Below are positions 48,799 through 57,695 of a stretch of 64,000 nt of DNA, one piece after another. Position 1 is the first letter of the stretch. Each line of letters opens with the position of its first letter. Source of the stretch: Pseudooceanicola algae (GTDB taxonomy: Bacteria > Pseudomonadota > Alphaproteobacteria > Rhodobacterales > Rhodobacteraceae); contig NZ_CP060436.1 of NCBI RefSeq assembly GCF_003590145.2, positions 3,488,501 through 3,552,500 of the forward strand. Direction: 5' to 3'. Under the pieces are notes generated by a model. That model did not search any database. It saw nothing but the letters and a program-made list of their open reading frames with translations, and was not told where the DNA came from. Made by a program: the position numbers and the translations under genes.

Positions 48799-49161
48799 TT
48801 ACTTCCCGACTTTGAACGCAAAGCTACCGTTCATCGGGTGACCGTCCGGCGACATGCCACGCCAGTCGACCTTGTAATTGCCCGGTGCCAGCTTCGGCAG
48901 CTTGCCTTCCCAGGTCTTCACGGCCTGGTTTGCGGCCGGACCGTTGATCTTGTAGGTTTTACCATCAGGCGCGGCCATCGTGACGGTGGTGATCTGCATG
49001 GGATCGGTGAACATCAAGTGCATGACCTTGGTGTCCGCGCCGACCGTCTGGCCATTGCTCGGCATGGTCATCATGCCCTTACCGTGTGCCGATGCAGCGC
49101 CTGCGCTCAGGGCCAGACTGACCGACAGTGCGGCAGATGTCAGGATAGTACGAAGTTTCAT
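48799..49161 (-). CDS. copC: Periplasmic copper-binding protein CopC
   Basis: 120 residues, signal peptide ending ASAHGKG, so the mature N-terminus starts with the His ligand of the Cu(II) site. The beta-barrel has DPMQITTV and PDGHPMNGSFAF at the end, where His completes the site. Directly upstream of copD. Confidence 0.92.
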   Translation of the reverse strand: MKLRTILTSAALSVSLALSAGAASAHGKGMMTMPSNGQTVGADTKVMHLMFTDPMQITTVTMAAPDGKTYKINGPAANQAVKTWEGKLPKLAPGNYKVDWRGMSPDGHPMNGSFAFKVGK

Positions 49162-49196
49162 TGGGGTGCTCCCTTGGTTGGTTCAGGTTGAAAAGG

Positions 49197-49238
49197 CTGC
49201 GCCCTCTCCGCGGCTTCGAAGTAGCCGAGAGGGCGCAG
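49197..49238 (-). terminator. Terminator after copB
   Basis: CTGCGCCCTCTC and GAGAGGGCGCAG form a perfect 12-bp stem between copB and copC. On the minus strand it is followed by CCTTTT. It would limit readthrough from copAB into copCD, so copCD may also have its own promoter. Confidence 0.75.
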
Positions 49239-49243
49239 AAAAA

Positions 49244-49960
49244 TCAGAACATGAAGTTGATGCCGACGACGCCGGTCAGCTCGTCGACCTCATGGCCGTG
49301 ATCGCGCAGAATGTCGGCTGTGCCGCCGAAGGCGCGTTCGTAGTTCACGCCGACATAGGGCGACACGCTGCGGCCGATCAGGTCGTAGCTCAGTCGCAGT
49401 CCCAGCTCGACAGAGCCGCCGCCCGCCGCGATTTCGCGCGCGGGATCATCCGCCAGCGGCAGGCTGACTTCGAGAGACGGCGTCAGGATCAGCCGGTTGG
49501 TCAGCAGAGCTTCATACTCCACCTCCGCCCCGAGGTAGGGGTATTCGGAAACGTAGAGCGCCGCTTCGACTTCGAACCATTGCGGCGCGAGGCCGGTGAC
49601 GCCGAAAGCGCCATAGTAGCGCTCGGGCGTGCCGTCCGGCGTGGAGGCGGCGATCCCGATGAAGCCATCGAAGAAATCAGTGATCGGTTTCTGGAGGCGG
49701 ATCTGGTTGTCCATCTCTTCGAAGTCGCCGCCTTCGATCTTTGCGCCTTCGCTCTTCCAGACGAGCCGCAGCTCGTCATTGCCTGTCCAGGCTTCGAACT
49801 CCCAGGCAAAGGAGTTCTCTTCATCGCCCATCCGGTATTCAAGCTTGTCGGTCCGCACGCCCCAGACCGTCGGGGAAACGCCCACCTCGGCCATCGCAGA
49901 AGTTGCGAAAGCCAGCCCAAGCGGAAGCCCGAGGGCCGTTCCAAGTAGCAGTTTTTTCAT
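49244..49960 (-). CDS. copB: Outer-membrane copper resistance protein CopB
   Basis: 238 residues from the ATG at 49960 (signal peptide ending SAMAEV); an ATG at 49990 overlapping the copA stop is the alternative. The rest is a beta-barrel with the CopB pattern (DELRLVWKSEG, RYYGAFGVTGLAPQWFEV, YVGVNYERAFGGTAD) ending in Phe. The Met/His-rich N-terminal extension of classic CopB is missing, which is common in alphaproteobacteria. Confidence 0.9.
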   Translation of the reverse strand: MKKLLLGTALGLPLGLAFATSAMAEVGVSPTVWGVRTDKLEYRMGDEENSFAWEFEAWTGNDELRLVWKSEGAKIEGGDFEEMDNQIRLQKPITDFFDGFIGIAASTPDGTPERYYGAFGVTGLAPQWFEVEAALYVSEYPYLGAEVEYEALLTNRLILTPSLEVSLPLADDPAREIAAGGGSVELGLRLSYDLIGRSVSPYVGVNYERAFGGTADILRDHGHEVDELTGVVGINFMF

Positions 49961-49989
49961 ATGATTGGTTTCCTTGGAATACGCGTCCA

Positions 49990-51744
49990 TCAGGACGGCC
50001 CGCCTTCGACGATGACCTTGCGGAACATGCCGCCGGCCATGTGGTAGGAGAGGTGGCAATGGAAGGCCCACTGGCCGGGGGCGTCGACTTCGGTCTCGGT
50101 GTAAAGCGTCGTCCCCGGCGCCACGCTGACCGTGTGCTTCACAGGGTCGTAGGCCCCTTTGCCGGTGTCGATGATCGTCCACATGCCATGCAGGTGCATC
50201 GGGTGCGCCATCATGGTTTCGTTGACGAACTTGAAGCGGACGCGCTCCCCGTATTTCAGACGGATCGGGTCGGCATCCTCGTATTTCACGCCGTCGATGG
50301 ACCAGATGTAGCGCTCCATGTTGCCGGTGAGGCGGATCTCGATTTCGCGGGTTGCAGGGCGATCACGGTAGAGCGGTTTGCGCGCGCGCAGGTCTTCGTA
50401 GCCAAGGAACTTGCCGCCATTCGCCGCCGTCGGGATCAGCCCGCTTCCCGGTGCATAGAAGGCAGCGCCCGCTGCGCCCTCAGAGGGAACGACAGGCGTA
50501 CCGGCGGACATGTCCATACCGCCCATATTCATCCCGGAATGGTCCATGCCGGACATATCCATGCCGCTCATATCATGGCCGGAGTGATCCATCCCCGACA
50601 TGTCGAAACCGCTCATGTCCATGCCAGAGTGGTTCATCCCAGACATGTCCATGCCGCCCATGTCCATTCCGGAATGATCCATCCCGGACATCATGCCGCC
50701 CATGTCTGCCATGGTCAGAAGAGGCTGAGGCCGCATCTTATAGTAGGGGCCGACCATGCCTTCAGACGGTGCCAATGTGCCCCGCACCATTGCGGTGCGG
50801 CCCGCGCTCTCGCCGATGATCGAATAGGCCTTGGCCTCGCGCGGCTGGACGATCACGTCATAGGTTTCCGCCACGGCGATGCGCAGCTCGTCCACCATGA
50901 CCGGCTTCACGTCATTGCCATCGGCCTGCACCACCGTCATTTTCAGACCGGGCACGCGCACGTCGAAATAGGTCGTCGCCGAGGAGTTGATCAGGCGCAG
51001 GCGCACCTTTTCGCCGGGCTTGAAGATGCCGGTCCAGTTTTGCTGGGTGCTCGCCCCGTTGATCAGCGGCGTGAAGCCCTGAACATCTTCGATGTCCGTG
51101 GGCATCATGCGCATGGCACCCCACATTTTTCGATCCTGAAGTGCGGCTTTCAGACCATCCGCACCAGCGTCTTCAATCAGGTCCTGCGCCGTGCGCTGCG
51201 CGCGGTTGTAGTAGTCTGCCGAAGCCTTCAGGTTGCGGAAAATCCGCGATCCGCTGTGCGGATGCTTGTCCGTCAGCTGCACCACGTAGTCGCGGTCCGT
51301 GGGCACCGCCTCGCCGCCTTTCGGGGAGATCACGATGGCGCCATAGGCCCCGTCAGGTTCCTGGAAGCTCGAATGGCTGTGGAACCAGTAGGTGCCTGCC
51401 TGTTCGATTGGAAAGCGGTAGGTGAAGGTTTCGCCCGCCTTGATGCCGTTGAAGCTGATACCTGGCACGCCGTCCTGCTGGAACGGCAGGATCAGGCCAT
51501 GCCAATGGATGGACGTGCTTTCGCGCAGATTGTTCTTCACGCGGATGACGACGTCTTCGCCTTCCTCGAAATGCAGGATGGTCGGGGTCTGGCTACCGTT
51601 GTAGCCGATCCCGTTCTTCTTGAAGGTTCCTGTGTCGATCCGGACCTTGTCGACGGTGATGTCATAGGTGCCAGCTTGCGCAGGCAGGCCGAGGGCAAGC
51701 CCCAGCACTACGGCGAGAGGCCGCAGGAAATTCGTGTGTTTCAT
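49990..51744 (-). CDS. copA: Copper resistance multicopper oxidase CopA
   Basis: 584 residues from the ATG at 51744. Signal peptide 1-24, cupredoxin domains with IHWHG (80), FHSHSSF (121), HPMHLHGMW and HCHLSYHMAGG. A Met/His/Asp-rich insert at about residues 345-412 consists of repeated MDHSGMDMSG-type units, a copper-sequestering region typical of CopA. It oxidises Cu(I) and stores copper in the periplasm. It is followed by copB and preceded by a small exported protein and a CueR-like promoter. Confidence 0.93.
   Translation of the reverse strand: MKHTNFLRPLAVVLGLALGLPAQAGTYDITVDKVRIDTGTFKKNGIGYNGSQTPTILHFEEGEDVVIRVKNNLRESTSIHWHGLILPFQQDGVPGISFNGIKAGETFTYRFPIEQAGTYWFHSHSSFQEPDGAYGAIVISPKGGEAVPTDRDYVVQLTDKHPHSGSRIFRNLKASADYYNRAQRTAQDLIEDAGADGLKAALQDRKMWGAMRMMPTDIEDVQGFTPLINGASTQQNWTGIFKPGEKVRLRLINSSATTYFDVRVPGLKMTVVQADGNDVKPVMVDELRIAVAETYDVIVQPREAKAYSIIGESAGRTAMVRGTLAPSEGMVGPYYKMRPQPLLTMADMGGMMSGMDHSGMDMGGMDMSGMNHSGMDMSGFDMSGMDHSGHDMSGMDMSGMDHSGMNMGGMDMSAGTPVVPSEGAAGAAFYAPGSGLIPTAANGGKFLGYEDLRARKPLYRDRPATREIEIRLTGNMERYIWSIDGVKYEDADPIRLKYGERVRFKFVNETMMAHPMHLHGMWTIIDTGKGAYDPVKHTVSVAPGTTLYTETEVDAPGQWAFHCHLSYHMAGGMFRKVIVEGGPS
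50509..50712 (-). repeat. Tandem coding repeat in copA (Met-rich insert)
   Basis: About 200 bases of imperfect repeats built from CATGTCCATGCC-like units encode the copper-binding insert. Repeat number in such tracts varies between strains. Confidence 0.8.
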
Positions 51745-51923
51745 GTGTTTTCCGTGAACGCGGACCAAAAAATGGCCCAGCAAAGAGGAGGTCACTGCTA
51801 AGCAGTGATGGGGGGAGAAGGATCAGATGGGCCAGAGGTTCGAACCTGAAAAAGGCCGTAAATGATCAAATTGCCGGACGTGGCCGCTCAGGCAACGCCG
51901 CAATCAACGCCGTACAGGCGCGC

Positions 51924-52277
51924 TCAGGCCAGAGGAGGCCGGAGGAATGAGAGAAGGACGGATTGCAGAGCCACGCTCGGTTCGGCCGGATTCAGGTCCG
52001 CGATCCGAAAGTCCTTGTGCAGGGCGACAGCTGACGCAATTCCAGACTGATCTGTGCAAGCAACGCTGCCGCAATGAAGCAGCCCCATTGGCTTGGGTTG
52101 TTGCTCGGTCTCGAAGGCGACGTCGACCACTTGATCTTGGAAGATGGGTATCTCTTCACAATGCGCATGTTGAGCCACAGGCTCTGCACAATGTTCGGCC
52201 ATCGGCATCACATGCGCGAATGCACTCGTAACAACGAGCTGCAATGCAACAAGAATGATGAAGAACCTACCGAGCAC
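51924..52277 (-). CDS. Small exported His/Cys-containing protein of the cop operon
   Basis: 117 residues, signal peptide 1-21 (…VVTSAFAHV). The mature part begins HVMPMAEHCAEPVAQHAHCEE, landmarks HVMPMAEHC and HAHCEE, a clear metal-binding cluster, and has a second Cys pair (LHCGSVACT). I do not recognise a named family. It precedes copA on the same strand and starts about 58 bases after a CueR-like promoter, so it is probably the first gene of the operon. Confidence 0.72.
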   Translation of the reverse strand: MLGRFFIILVALQLVVTSAFAHVMPMAEHCAEPVAQHAHCEEIPIFQDQVVDVAFETEQQPKPMGLLHCGSVACTDQSGIASAVALHKDFRIADLNPAEPSVALQSVLLSFLRPPLA

Positions 52278-52334
52278 ACAGTTTCCTTTCGTCCACCGAC
52301 GATAAACACTTCTCGGCGGTCAGTCGTCAAGTCT

Positions 52335-52364
52335 GAATTAGCCCTCCAGTTGCTGGAAGATCAC
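52335..52364 (-). promoter_or_regulatory. CueR-like promoter of the cop operon
   Basis: On the minus strand: -35 GTGATC, an 18-bp spacer TTCCAGCAACTGGAGGGC with the dyad CTTCCAG-CAA-CTGGAGG, then -10 TAATTC. The dyad and compressed layout match copper-responsive CueR/MerR promoters. No cueR gene is visible in the window. Confidence 0.65.
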
Positions 52365-52461
52365 GACTTCGTGGGAAGCGGCGTGTTAAGATCGGCATCA
52401 GCTATCTGCGCATTGCTGCCGCTGCTCGTGACGAACGATGCATGTGCAGCGAACGGCAGGA

Positions 52462-52590
52462 AAGTCCCGCACTGCTGACCTTCATGTGCCTGAAATGCTG
52501 CGCGATGCACAAACGGCTGGTTTGGTGAAACTGCACTGCGGCGGCGGGTGTGGCGATCAAGGTCGGCTTCGGGCCGTACGTGCTCTTTAG
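52462..52590. repeat. Dispersed intergenic repeat, copy C
   Basis: Same as copy A (15313-15435) from CGCACTGCTGACC onward, in the same orientation, as the left edge of the second DUF6880 block. Confidence 0.75.
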
Positions 52591-52648
52591 CTTGCAGGAC
52601 AGGTCTTCCCTGGAAGGGCCCGCCGCCCTGCCTCCCTCACGCCTATCC

Positions 52649-54082
52649 CTACACCAGCCCGGCGCGCTCCAAGAACGCAGCCTTGCGGGCGTGGGCGCGT
52701 CTGAGCGCGTCAAGGTAGTCCGCGTGGGATAGGTGGCTGCCATAATCGAGGATCTCGACGTCGGCAGCGCCGCAGGCCGCCAGGTGCCGTGCAGCGTGGC
52801 CGTAGCGGCCCGAGCGCGCCCGGACGAGGGCGAAGTCGACCATGGCCCGCCATAGCAGGACCGCGGAAAGGGGATGGGACGGCGCGAGCGTTTCGGCCAG
52901 CGGGGTGAGGACCTCGTAGGCGTCGCCGTCGATCTCGGCAATGCGGGTCTCGATCAGCTCGACGGCCAGCGGCAGGTCCGGGGCCTGCAGGCAATAGGAC
53001 AGGGCCATCTCGATCGGCTGGAAGGCCAGGACGACCTGTCGCGCAGCGTCTTCGGCCTCGATATCCTCGAAGTCGGGCAGTAGCCGCAGGTGGCGGCGCA
53101 GGGCGGCGGGGCAGAGGTGGCGCTCGAAGCGCTGCCAGAGGGCGGCACGCAGGTCCTCGCGGCGCCCGAGCGCGTCGAGGCAGGCGAAATGCGCCTCGTC
53201 CAGGTCAGGGGTGTCATCGTCGTCATTGGCCCCCCCCGGCAGGGCGGCTTCGATCAGGGCCAGGGCGTCTTCGGGGCGCCCGGCCGCCAGGAGTCGTTGC
53301 GCGGCGGAGGGGGCAATGGTGTGATAGGTCAGTTGCTCGGCGGTGTACTGCGCCAGCCAACTGTCCACATCGCCCTCGGCGTCGGCCACGTCCTGCAGGA
53401 TCATCTCGGCGGTGCGGTTGCGGCCCGCCAGGGCGCGGGCTTCGCGGGCCTCGCGGTCGGAGATGAAGGCGTAGCGGGCGAGGTCGTCTTCGGCCAGGGG
53501 CGCCGCGCGTGCCGCTTCGGCGAGGGACTTGAGCCGGGCAAGGCCTGCGGTGCCGAGCGCCTCGGCCAGCGCCGGTACGGCCTGGTCGAACGCGCCGTAG
53601 CCGTCGTCCGCTATGGCTTCGAAGATCGCCTCGGCCAGTGGTTCGGGCGGGGTGGACAGTCTTGGCGCGAGGCGCGAAACCGCCTCCATGGCGCTGTCCA
53701 TGACCTCGCCCACGGTCCCCCAGCTGTCATCTGTGCGTTCATGGATCGCCGGCGCGAGGTGAAGCTGCGCCCAGAGCAGGTCGAAGGCGGCATCCGGGGC
53801 GTCGGGCGCGATGCGGGTCTCGATGAGCTGCGTCAGCTCGGCCAGCTCCTGCGCCAGCTTGGTCTGCGCCTTGCGGGAGATGTAGCTGCGCGCCCGCCGG
53901 ATCGAGGCGTAGCGTTTGCGCACGTCCGCGGCGATCGCCTCCGGCCCATCGTTGGCGGACAGCACCATGCGCACCCGACGCTGGCGCGCCGCATCGCCCT
54001 TCACCGCCTCGAGCAGCAGATCGGCCAGGGTCTCGGCGCCAAGGTCGACGAGGTTCTTCTTGTTCAGGGGCTTGCCTGCCAT
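52649..54082 (-). CDS. DUF6880 family protein (allele 2)
   Basis: 477 residues, alanine-rich and helical, differing from allele 1 at about seven positions (for example RPEDALALIEAA here and RPKDALALTEAA there). The surrounding 1.79 kb from the dispersed repeat to the transposon end is shared. It is the last cargo gene before the right end of the Tn7-like element and reads away from it. Function unknown. Confidence 0.85.
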   Translation of the reverse strand: MAGKPLNKKNLVDLGAETLADLLLEAVKGDAARQRRVRMVLSANDGPEAIAADVRKRYASIRRARSYISRKAQTKLAQELAELTQLIETRIAPDAPDAAFDLLWAQLHLAPAIHERTDDSWGTVGEVMDSAMEAVSRLAPRLSTPPEPLAEAIFEAIADDGYGAFDQAVPALAEALGTAGLARLKSLAEAARAAPLAEDDLARYAFISDREAREARALAGRNRTAEMILQDVADAEGDVDSWLAQYTAEQLTYHTIAPSAAQRLLAAGRPEDALALIEAALPGGANDDDDTPDLDEAHFACLDALGRREDLRAALWQRFERHLCPAALRRHLRLLPDFEDIEAEDAARQVVLAFQPIEMALSYCLQAPDLPLAVELIETRIAEIDGDAYEVLTPLAETLAPSHPLSAVLLWRAMVDFALVRARSGRYGHAARHLAACGAADVEILDYGSHLSHADYLDALRRAHARKAAFLERAGLV

Positions 54083-54205
54083 CTGCGTCGTCCTTGTGGG
54101 GCGGTCTTGCAGCGGATCCTGGGCCACGGAGCGAGCTCGCCAGGCCAACACCACATATGGTATGGGCGCCCACTGGGCGCCCTACATATAGATAACGTCT
54201 TGGCG

Positions 54206-54253
54206 TCGCGGGATCCTTGCCCCGATTTCGCGACAACTTTGCCCCGATTTACA
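54206..54253 (-). repeat. Transposon end E1 (right end of the Tn7-like element)
   Basis: Reads inward TGTAAATCGGGGCAAAG, with repeat units at 54229-54250 and 54206-54228. It matches the left end at 24 of 26 positions and is identical to E1' at 17058-17105. Confidence 0.8.
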
Positions 54254-54258
54254 ACCTC
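54254..54258. repeat. Target-site duplication ACCTC, right
   Basis: Same 5 bp as at 17107-17111. Its last two bases are part of the stop codon (54257-54259) of the ETC complex I subunit gene. Confidence 0.75.
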
Positions 54259-54568
54259 AGTGCGTCCAGACATTCCGGCGGTTGGTGGCAAAGTTCTCCC
54301 CGTAGCCGCCGGGGCGGACGTTGGTCTTGCGCGATTGCGGCTCCGTCACGACGGCCTCGATGCCCTTGTCGGCGGCATATTCCAGCGCGGCTTCCTTGGT
54401 GTCGAACCGCAGGCGTACCTGGCTCTGGGTGTCGTCGGAAGAGGTCCAGCCCATCAGAGGATCAACCTCGCGCGCGGAATCGGGGAAGAAATCGAGCACC
54501 CAGGACCGGGTCTTGGCGGTGCCGGATTGCATGGCCGTCTTGGCGGGGCGATAGATTCGAGCGCGCAT
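54257..54568 (-). CDS. ETC complex I (NDUFS4-type) subunit
   Basis: 103 residues, [16 protein letters not shown] at the start, then [34 protein letters not shown] and a C-terminal [12 protein letters not shown]. This is the full NDUFS4/AQDQ-like accessory subunit found in alphaproteobacterial NADH dehydrogenase. It sits at the membrane arm junction of complex I. The transposon end lies within three bases of its stop codon without changing the protein, so this gene's 3' end looks like a target site that tolerates insertion. Confidence 0.9.
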   Translation of the reverse strand: MRARIYRPAKTAMQSGTAKTRSWVLDFFPDSAREVDPLMGWTSSDDTQSQVRLRFDTKEAALEYAADKGIEAVVTEPQSRKTNVRPGGYGENFATNRRNVWTH

Positions 54569-54770
54569 GGATCACTCCGTGAATGGATGTCATAGTCCGC
54601 AACTCTTATCCGGAATTTCTTAACGGACTGCAAGCCTCGGCGGCATGGGCGATCCGCTTGCAGCCCGGACCCGGCTTGTAGCGCCCTGCAGTGGGCAACC
54701 TGCGGCTGCGCCCTTGCACTGACGGGAAAACAGCCCATTCTAAAGGTCTGCCCGCGCTCCCGGAGATCCC

Positions 54771-56969
54771 ATGCCCTACGCCCATTCCGACAAGCAACCG
54801 CCGCTGATGCATGCTCCGGCCCCGGATGTGCGCACCCGTGAAAAGCTGGAAGGCGGACAGCGGCTTGTCATGCAGACCGAATTCACCGCCGCCGGCGACC
54901 AGCCGACGGCCATCGCCGAACTGACCCAAGGGGTGCTGGACGGCGAACGCGATCAGGTCCTGCTGGGGGCGACCGGCACCGGCAAGACCTTTACCATGGC
55001 CAAGATCATCGAACGGACGCAGCGCCCGGCGATCATCCTTGCCCCGAACAAGACGCTGGCTGCGCAGCTATACGGCGAATTCAAGGGCTTCTTCCCCGAT
55101 AACGCGGTGGAATATTTCGTCAGCTTCTATGACTACTACCAGCCCGAGGCCTATGTCGCGCGCAGCGACACCTATATCGAGAAGGAAAGCCAGATCAACG
55201 AGCAGATCGACCGCATGCGCCACTCGGCCACGCGGGCGCTTCTGGAACGCGATGACGTGATCATCGTCGCCTCGGTGTCCTGCATCTACGGGATCGGGTC
55301 GGTCGAAACCTACGGCGCGATGACTCAGGATCTGAAGGTCGGCGGCATCTTCGATCAGCGCCAGGTCATCGCCGACCTCGTGGCCCAGCAGTACAAGCGC
55401 AATGACCATGCCTTCCAGCGGGGCAGCTTCCGGGTGCGGGGCGACAGCCTTGAAATCTTCCCGGCGCACCTTGAGGATCGGGCCTGGCGGCTGTCTTTCT
55501 TCGGTGAGGAACTGGAGGCGATCACGGAATTCGATCCGCTGACCGGCGAAAAGACCAATGCCTTCCAGCAGATCCGGGTCTACGCCAACAGTCACTACGT
55601 GACGCCAAAACCGACGATGCAGCAGGCGATCATCAGCATCAAGAAAGAGCTCAAGCAGCGCCTTGATCAGCTGGTGGGCGAGGGCAAGCTGCTGGAAGCG
55701 CAGCGGCTTGAACAGCGCACCAATTTCGACATCGAGATGCTGGAAGCCACCGGTGTCTGCAACGGGATCGAGAATTATTCGCGCTACCTGACGGGCCGCG
55801 CGCCGGGCGAACCGCCCCCCACGCTGTTCGAGTTCATCCCCGATAACGCCATCGTCTTTGCCGATGAAAGCCACGTCAGCGTGCCCCAGATCGGCGGGAT
55901 GTACAAAGGCGACTACCGGCGCAAGTTCACCCTTGCCGAGCACGGTTTCCGCCTGCCGTCCTGCATGGACAACCGCCCCCTCAAGTTTGAGGAATGGGAT
56001 GCCATGCGCCCGCAATCGGTCTTTGTCTCGGCCACCCCCAGCAAGTGGGAGCTGGAGCAGGCGGGCGGCGTCTTCACCGAACAGGTGATCCGCCCCACCG
56101 GCCTGCTGGATCCCGTGATCGAGATCCGGCCCGTCGGCATGCAGGTCGACGACCTGCTGGACGAGGTCCGCAAGGTGACAGCGGAGGGCTACCGCACGCT
56201 GGTGACCACCCTGACCAAACGCATGGCCGAGGATCTGACCGAATACATGCATGAACAGGGCATCAAGGTGCGCTACATGCATTCGGATATCGACACGATC
56301 GAGCGGATCGAGATCCTGCGTGACCTGCGCCTTGGCGCCTTCGACGTGCTGATCGGGATCAACCTGCTGCGCGAGGGCCTCGACATCCCGGAATGCGGGC
56401 TGGTGGCCATTCTGGACGCGGACAAGGAAGGCTTCCTTCGGTCGGAAACCTCGCTGGTGCAGACTATCGGGCGGGCGGCGCGGAACGTCGACGGCCGGGT
56501 CATCATGTATGCCGACAAGATCACCGGCAGCATGGAGCGCGCGCTGGCCGAAACCGACCGCCGTCGCGAGAAGCAGATCGCCTACAACGTCGAACACAAC
56601 ATCACGCCGGCCACGGTGAAGAAGAATGTCGATGATATCCTGGCCGGGCTCTACAAGGGCGACGTGGATATGAACCGGGTCACGGCGCAGGTCGAAAAGC
56701 CGCTGGTCGGGGCCAATCTGCAAGCCCACCTCGACGGGCTGCGCGTCGAGATGCGCAAGGCCGCCGAGAACCTGGAATTCGAAGAGGCCGCGCGACTGCG
56801 CGACGAGGTCAAGCGTCTGGAGGCGGTCGAACTGGCTGTCGGTGCCGATCCCATGGCACGCCAATCCGCAATCGAGGCTGCGTCTGAAAAATCGCAGAGC
56901 ACGCGGGGCCGCTCGACCGCCGGGCGTCCGGGCCAGCATGGCGGAAACGTGAAACGCCGCAAACGCTAG
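54771..56969 (+). CDS. uvrB: Excinuclease ABC subunit B
   Basis: 732 residues. The Walker A is GATGTGKT, the beta-hairpin region [15 protein letters not shown], helicase motifs are [11 protein letters not shown] and VSATPS, with QTIGRAARN, and the C-terminal UVR domain contains [13 protein letters not shown]. It loads with UvrA at damage and recruits UvrC in nucleotide excision repair. The N-terminus has about 35 extra residues before [11 protein letters not shown]; an internal ATG exists at residue 34. A weak promoter (TTGCAC, then TTCTAA) lies about 40 bases upstream. No SOS box is evident. Confidence 0.96.
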   Translation: MPYAHSDKQPPLMHAPAPDVRTREKLEGGQRLVMQTEFTAAGDQPTAIAELTQGVLDGERDQVLLGATGTGKTFTMAKIIERTQRPAIILAPNKTLAAQLYGEFKGFFPDNAVEYFVSFYDYYQPEAYVARSDTYIEKESQINEQIDRMRHSATRALLERDDVIIVASVSCIYGIGSVETYGAMTQDLKVGGIFDQRQVIADLVAQQYKRNDHAFQRGSFRVRGDSLEIFPAHLEDRAWRLSFFGEELEAITEFDPLTGEKTNAFQQIRVYANSHYVTPKPTMQQAIISIKKELKQRLDQLVGEGKLLEAQRLEQRTNFDIEMLEATGVCNGIENYSRYLTGRAPGEPPPTLFEFIPDNAIVFADESHVSVPQIGGMYKGDYRRKFTLAEHGFRLPSCMDNRPLKFEEWDAMRPQSVFVSATPSKWELEQAGGVFTEQVIRPTGLLDPVIEIRPVGMQVDDLLDEVRKVTAEGYRTLVTTLTKRMAEDLTEYMHEQGIKVRYMHSDIDTIERIEILRDLRLGAFDVLIGINLLREGLDIPECGLVAILDADKEGFLRSETSLVQTIGRAARNVDGRVIMYADKITGSMERALAETDRRREKQIAYNVEHNITPATVKKNVDDILAGLYKGDVDMNRVTAQVEKPLVGANLQAHLDGLRVEMRKAAENLEFEEAARLRDEVKRLEAVELAVGADPMARQSAIEAASEKSQSTRGRSTAGRPGQHGGNVKRRKR

Positions 56970-57022
56970 GCCGGGGAATCCAACCTTGCGTTTGCGGCGT
57001 GACGTTCCAGTTCAGCCTGGGA

Positions 57023-57310
57023 TCAGTCGGTGATGTTCTGAATGACGTGCACCTGAGCGCTGCTTTCAGCCGATCCGCCGGTGGAGGGCATATGCGTGGC
57101 GCTGCTGGTCCGGCCCCAGCTGCTGCCGGCGGGGGTGTCGTCGGACCAGATGCCGTTCGACGGCCCATTCGGCAGGCTGTTTTCGTTGATGCTCAGCCGC
57201 AGGTCGGGCAACGCGCCATTGCTTGCCAGCTCCATGTCCAGAAAGCTCATCGCATAGGCCAGCAGGGCCACGGTGACGATGGCGACGGTCAGGGGTCCGA
57301 AGATACGCAT
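57023..57310 (-). CDS. Hypothetical small membrane-anchored protein
   Basis: 95 residues with one N-terminal helix (about 7-24) and a polar Ser/Asn/Gly-rich tail. It resembles no family I know. It is convergent with uvrB, and its start is followed by a gene-free region. Codon use is like the neighbours. Confidence 0.55.
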   Translation of the reverse strand: MRIFGPLTVAIVTVALLAYAMSFLDMELASNGALPDLRLSINENSLPNGPSNGIWSDDTPAGSSWGRTSSATHMPSTGGSAESSAQVHVIQNITD

Positions 57311-57695
57311 TGGCTCTGGTCCTTATTGATCCGGTTGGGCGGCCCTCGGGCCTGCTCGTGCTGTCCGGTTTTGGTTTCCGGTCTTGTGCATTGCCTTCCC
57401 ACGGGGCGGGGGCTGCAGCCGGTCTTGCATATCCAACAAAGGACTATGGATATGGTTCCACCCTTCTTTGGCTTTCGGGCCGGATTCCGCGTTTCCGCTT
57501 GCTTGCAGGGTCGCACGACAGGGAGGGGTCAGGGTCGCGACAGGGAAGGTTCAGGGTCGCGACCGCTCTGCCTTTCGGCATCGGTAGCGGGCCGGAACGC
57601 TCGTGCATCAGAGCGCACGGGAAGGGGCTGCAGGGAACCCGATCGCCAGTTGTCGCGTTCAATTGCAGACCCCGACGCAACCCCGGAGTGGAAAC
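57311..57695. other. Gene-free region
   Basis: No supported gene. It contains two copies of CAGGGTCGCGAC (about 57528-57562) and presumably the promoter of the PLDc_N-domain gene. Short open frames here have no recognisable product. Confidence 0.5.

Larger units (their letters stand above)
17112..54253. mobile_element. Tn7-like transposon carrying metal-resistance cargo (37.1 kb)
   Basis: Bounded by inverted ends with multiple repeat units and a 5-bp direct duplication. It encodes TniQ, TnsC, TnsB and a TnsA-like nuclease near the left end. Cargo: DUF6634, an inverted copy of the TetR and LysR/amidohydrolase modules, an IS1182 element, the SCO/Dsb operon, Zn/Cd/Pb efflux genes, a recombinase module, copper oxidation and resistance genes, and DUF6880. 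It stops at the stop codon of the ETC complex I subunit gene. The boundaries are inferred from the ends; internal rearrangement after insertion is evident. Confidence 0.72.

Noticed and set aside
50509-50712. CRISPR-like regular repeats
   Set aside because: The repeats are in frame within copA and encode the Met/His-rich copper-binding insert; there are no unique spacers of constant length.
49741-51801. Long plus-strand open frame (686 codons)
   Set aside because: Antisense to copA and copB; its His-rich appearance is only the reverse of the Met-rich codons.
52468-54253. Simple recent direct duplication of the DUF6880 block
   Set aside because: The alleles differ at several residues, whereas the other duplications in the window are identical in protein; the transposon-end geometry with ACCTC explains both copies better as two separate insertions.
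54569-54770. SOS box or tRNA upstream of uvrB
   Set aside because: No GTTC/GAAC-spaced pair and no cloverleaf could be found in this 200-base stretch.
55068-56939. Long minus-strand open frame (623 codons)
   Set aside because: Antisense to uvrB, whose helicase motifs are intact; no start signal or family resemblance.
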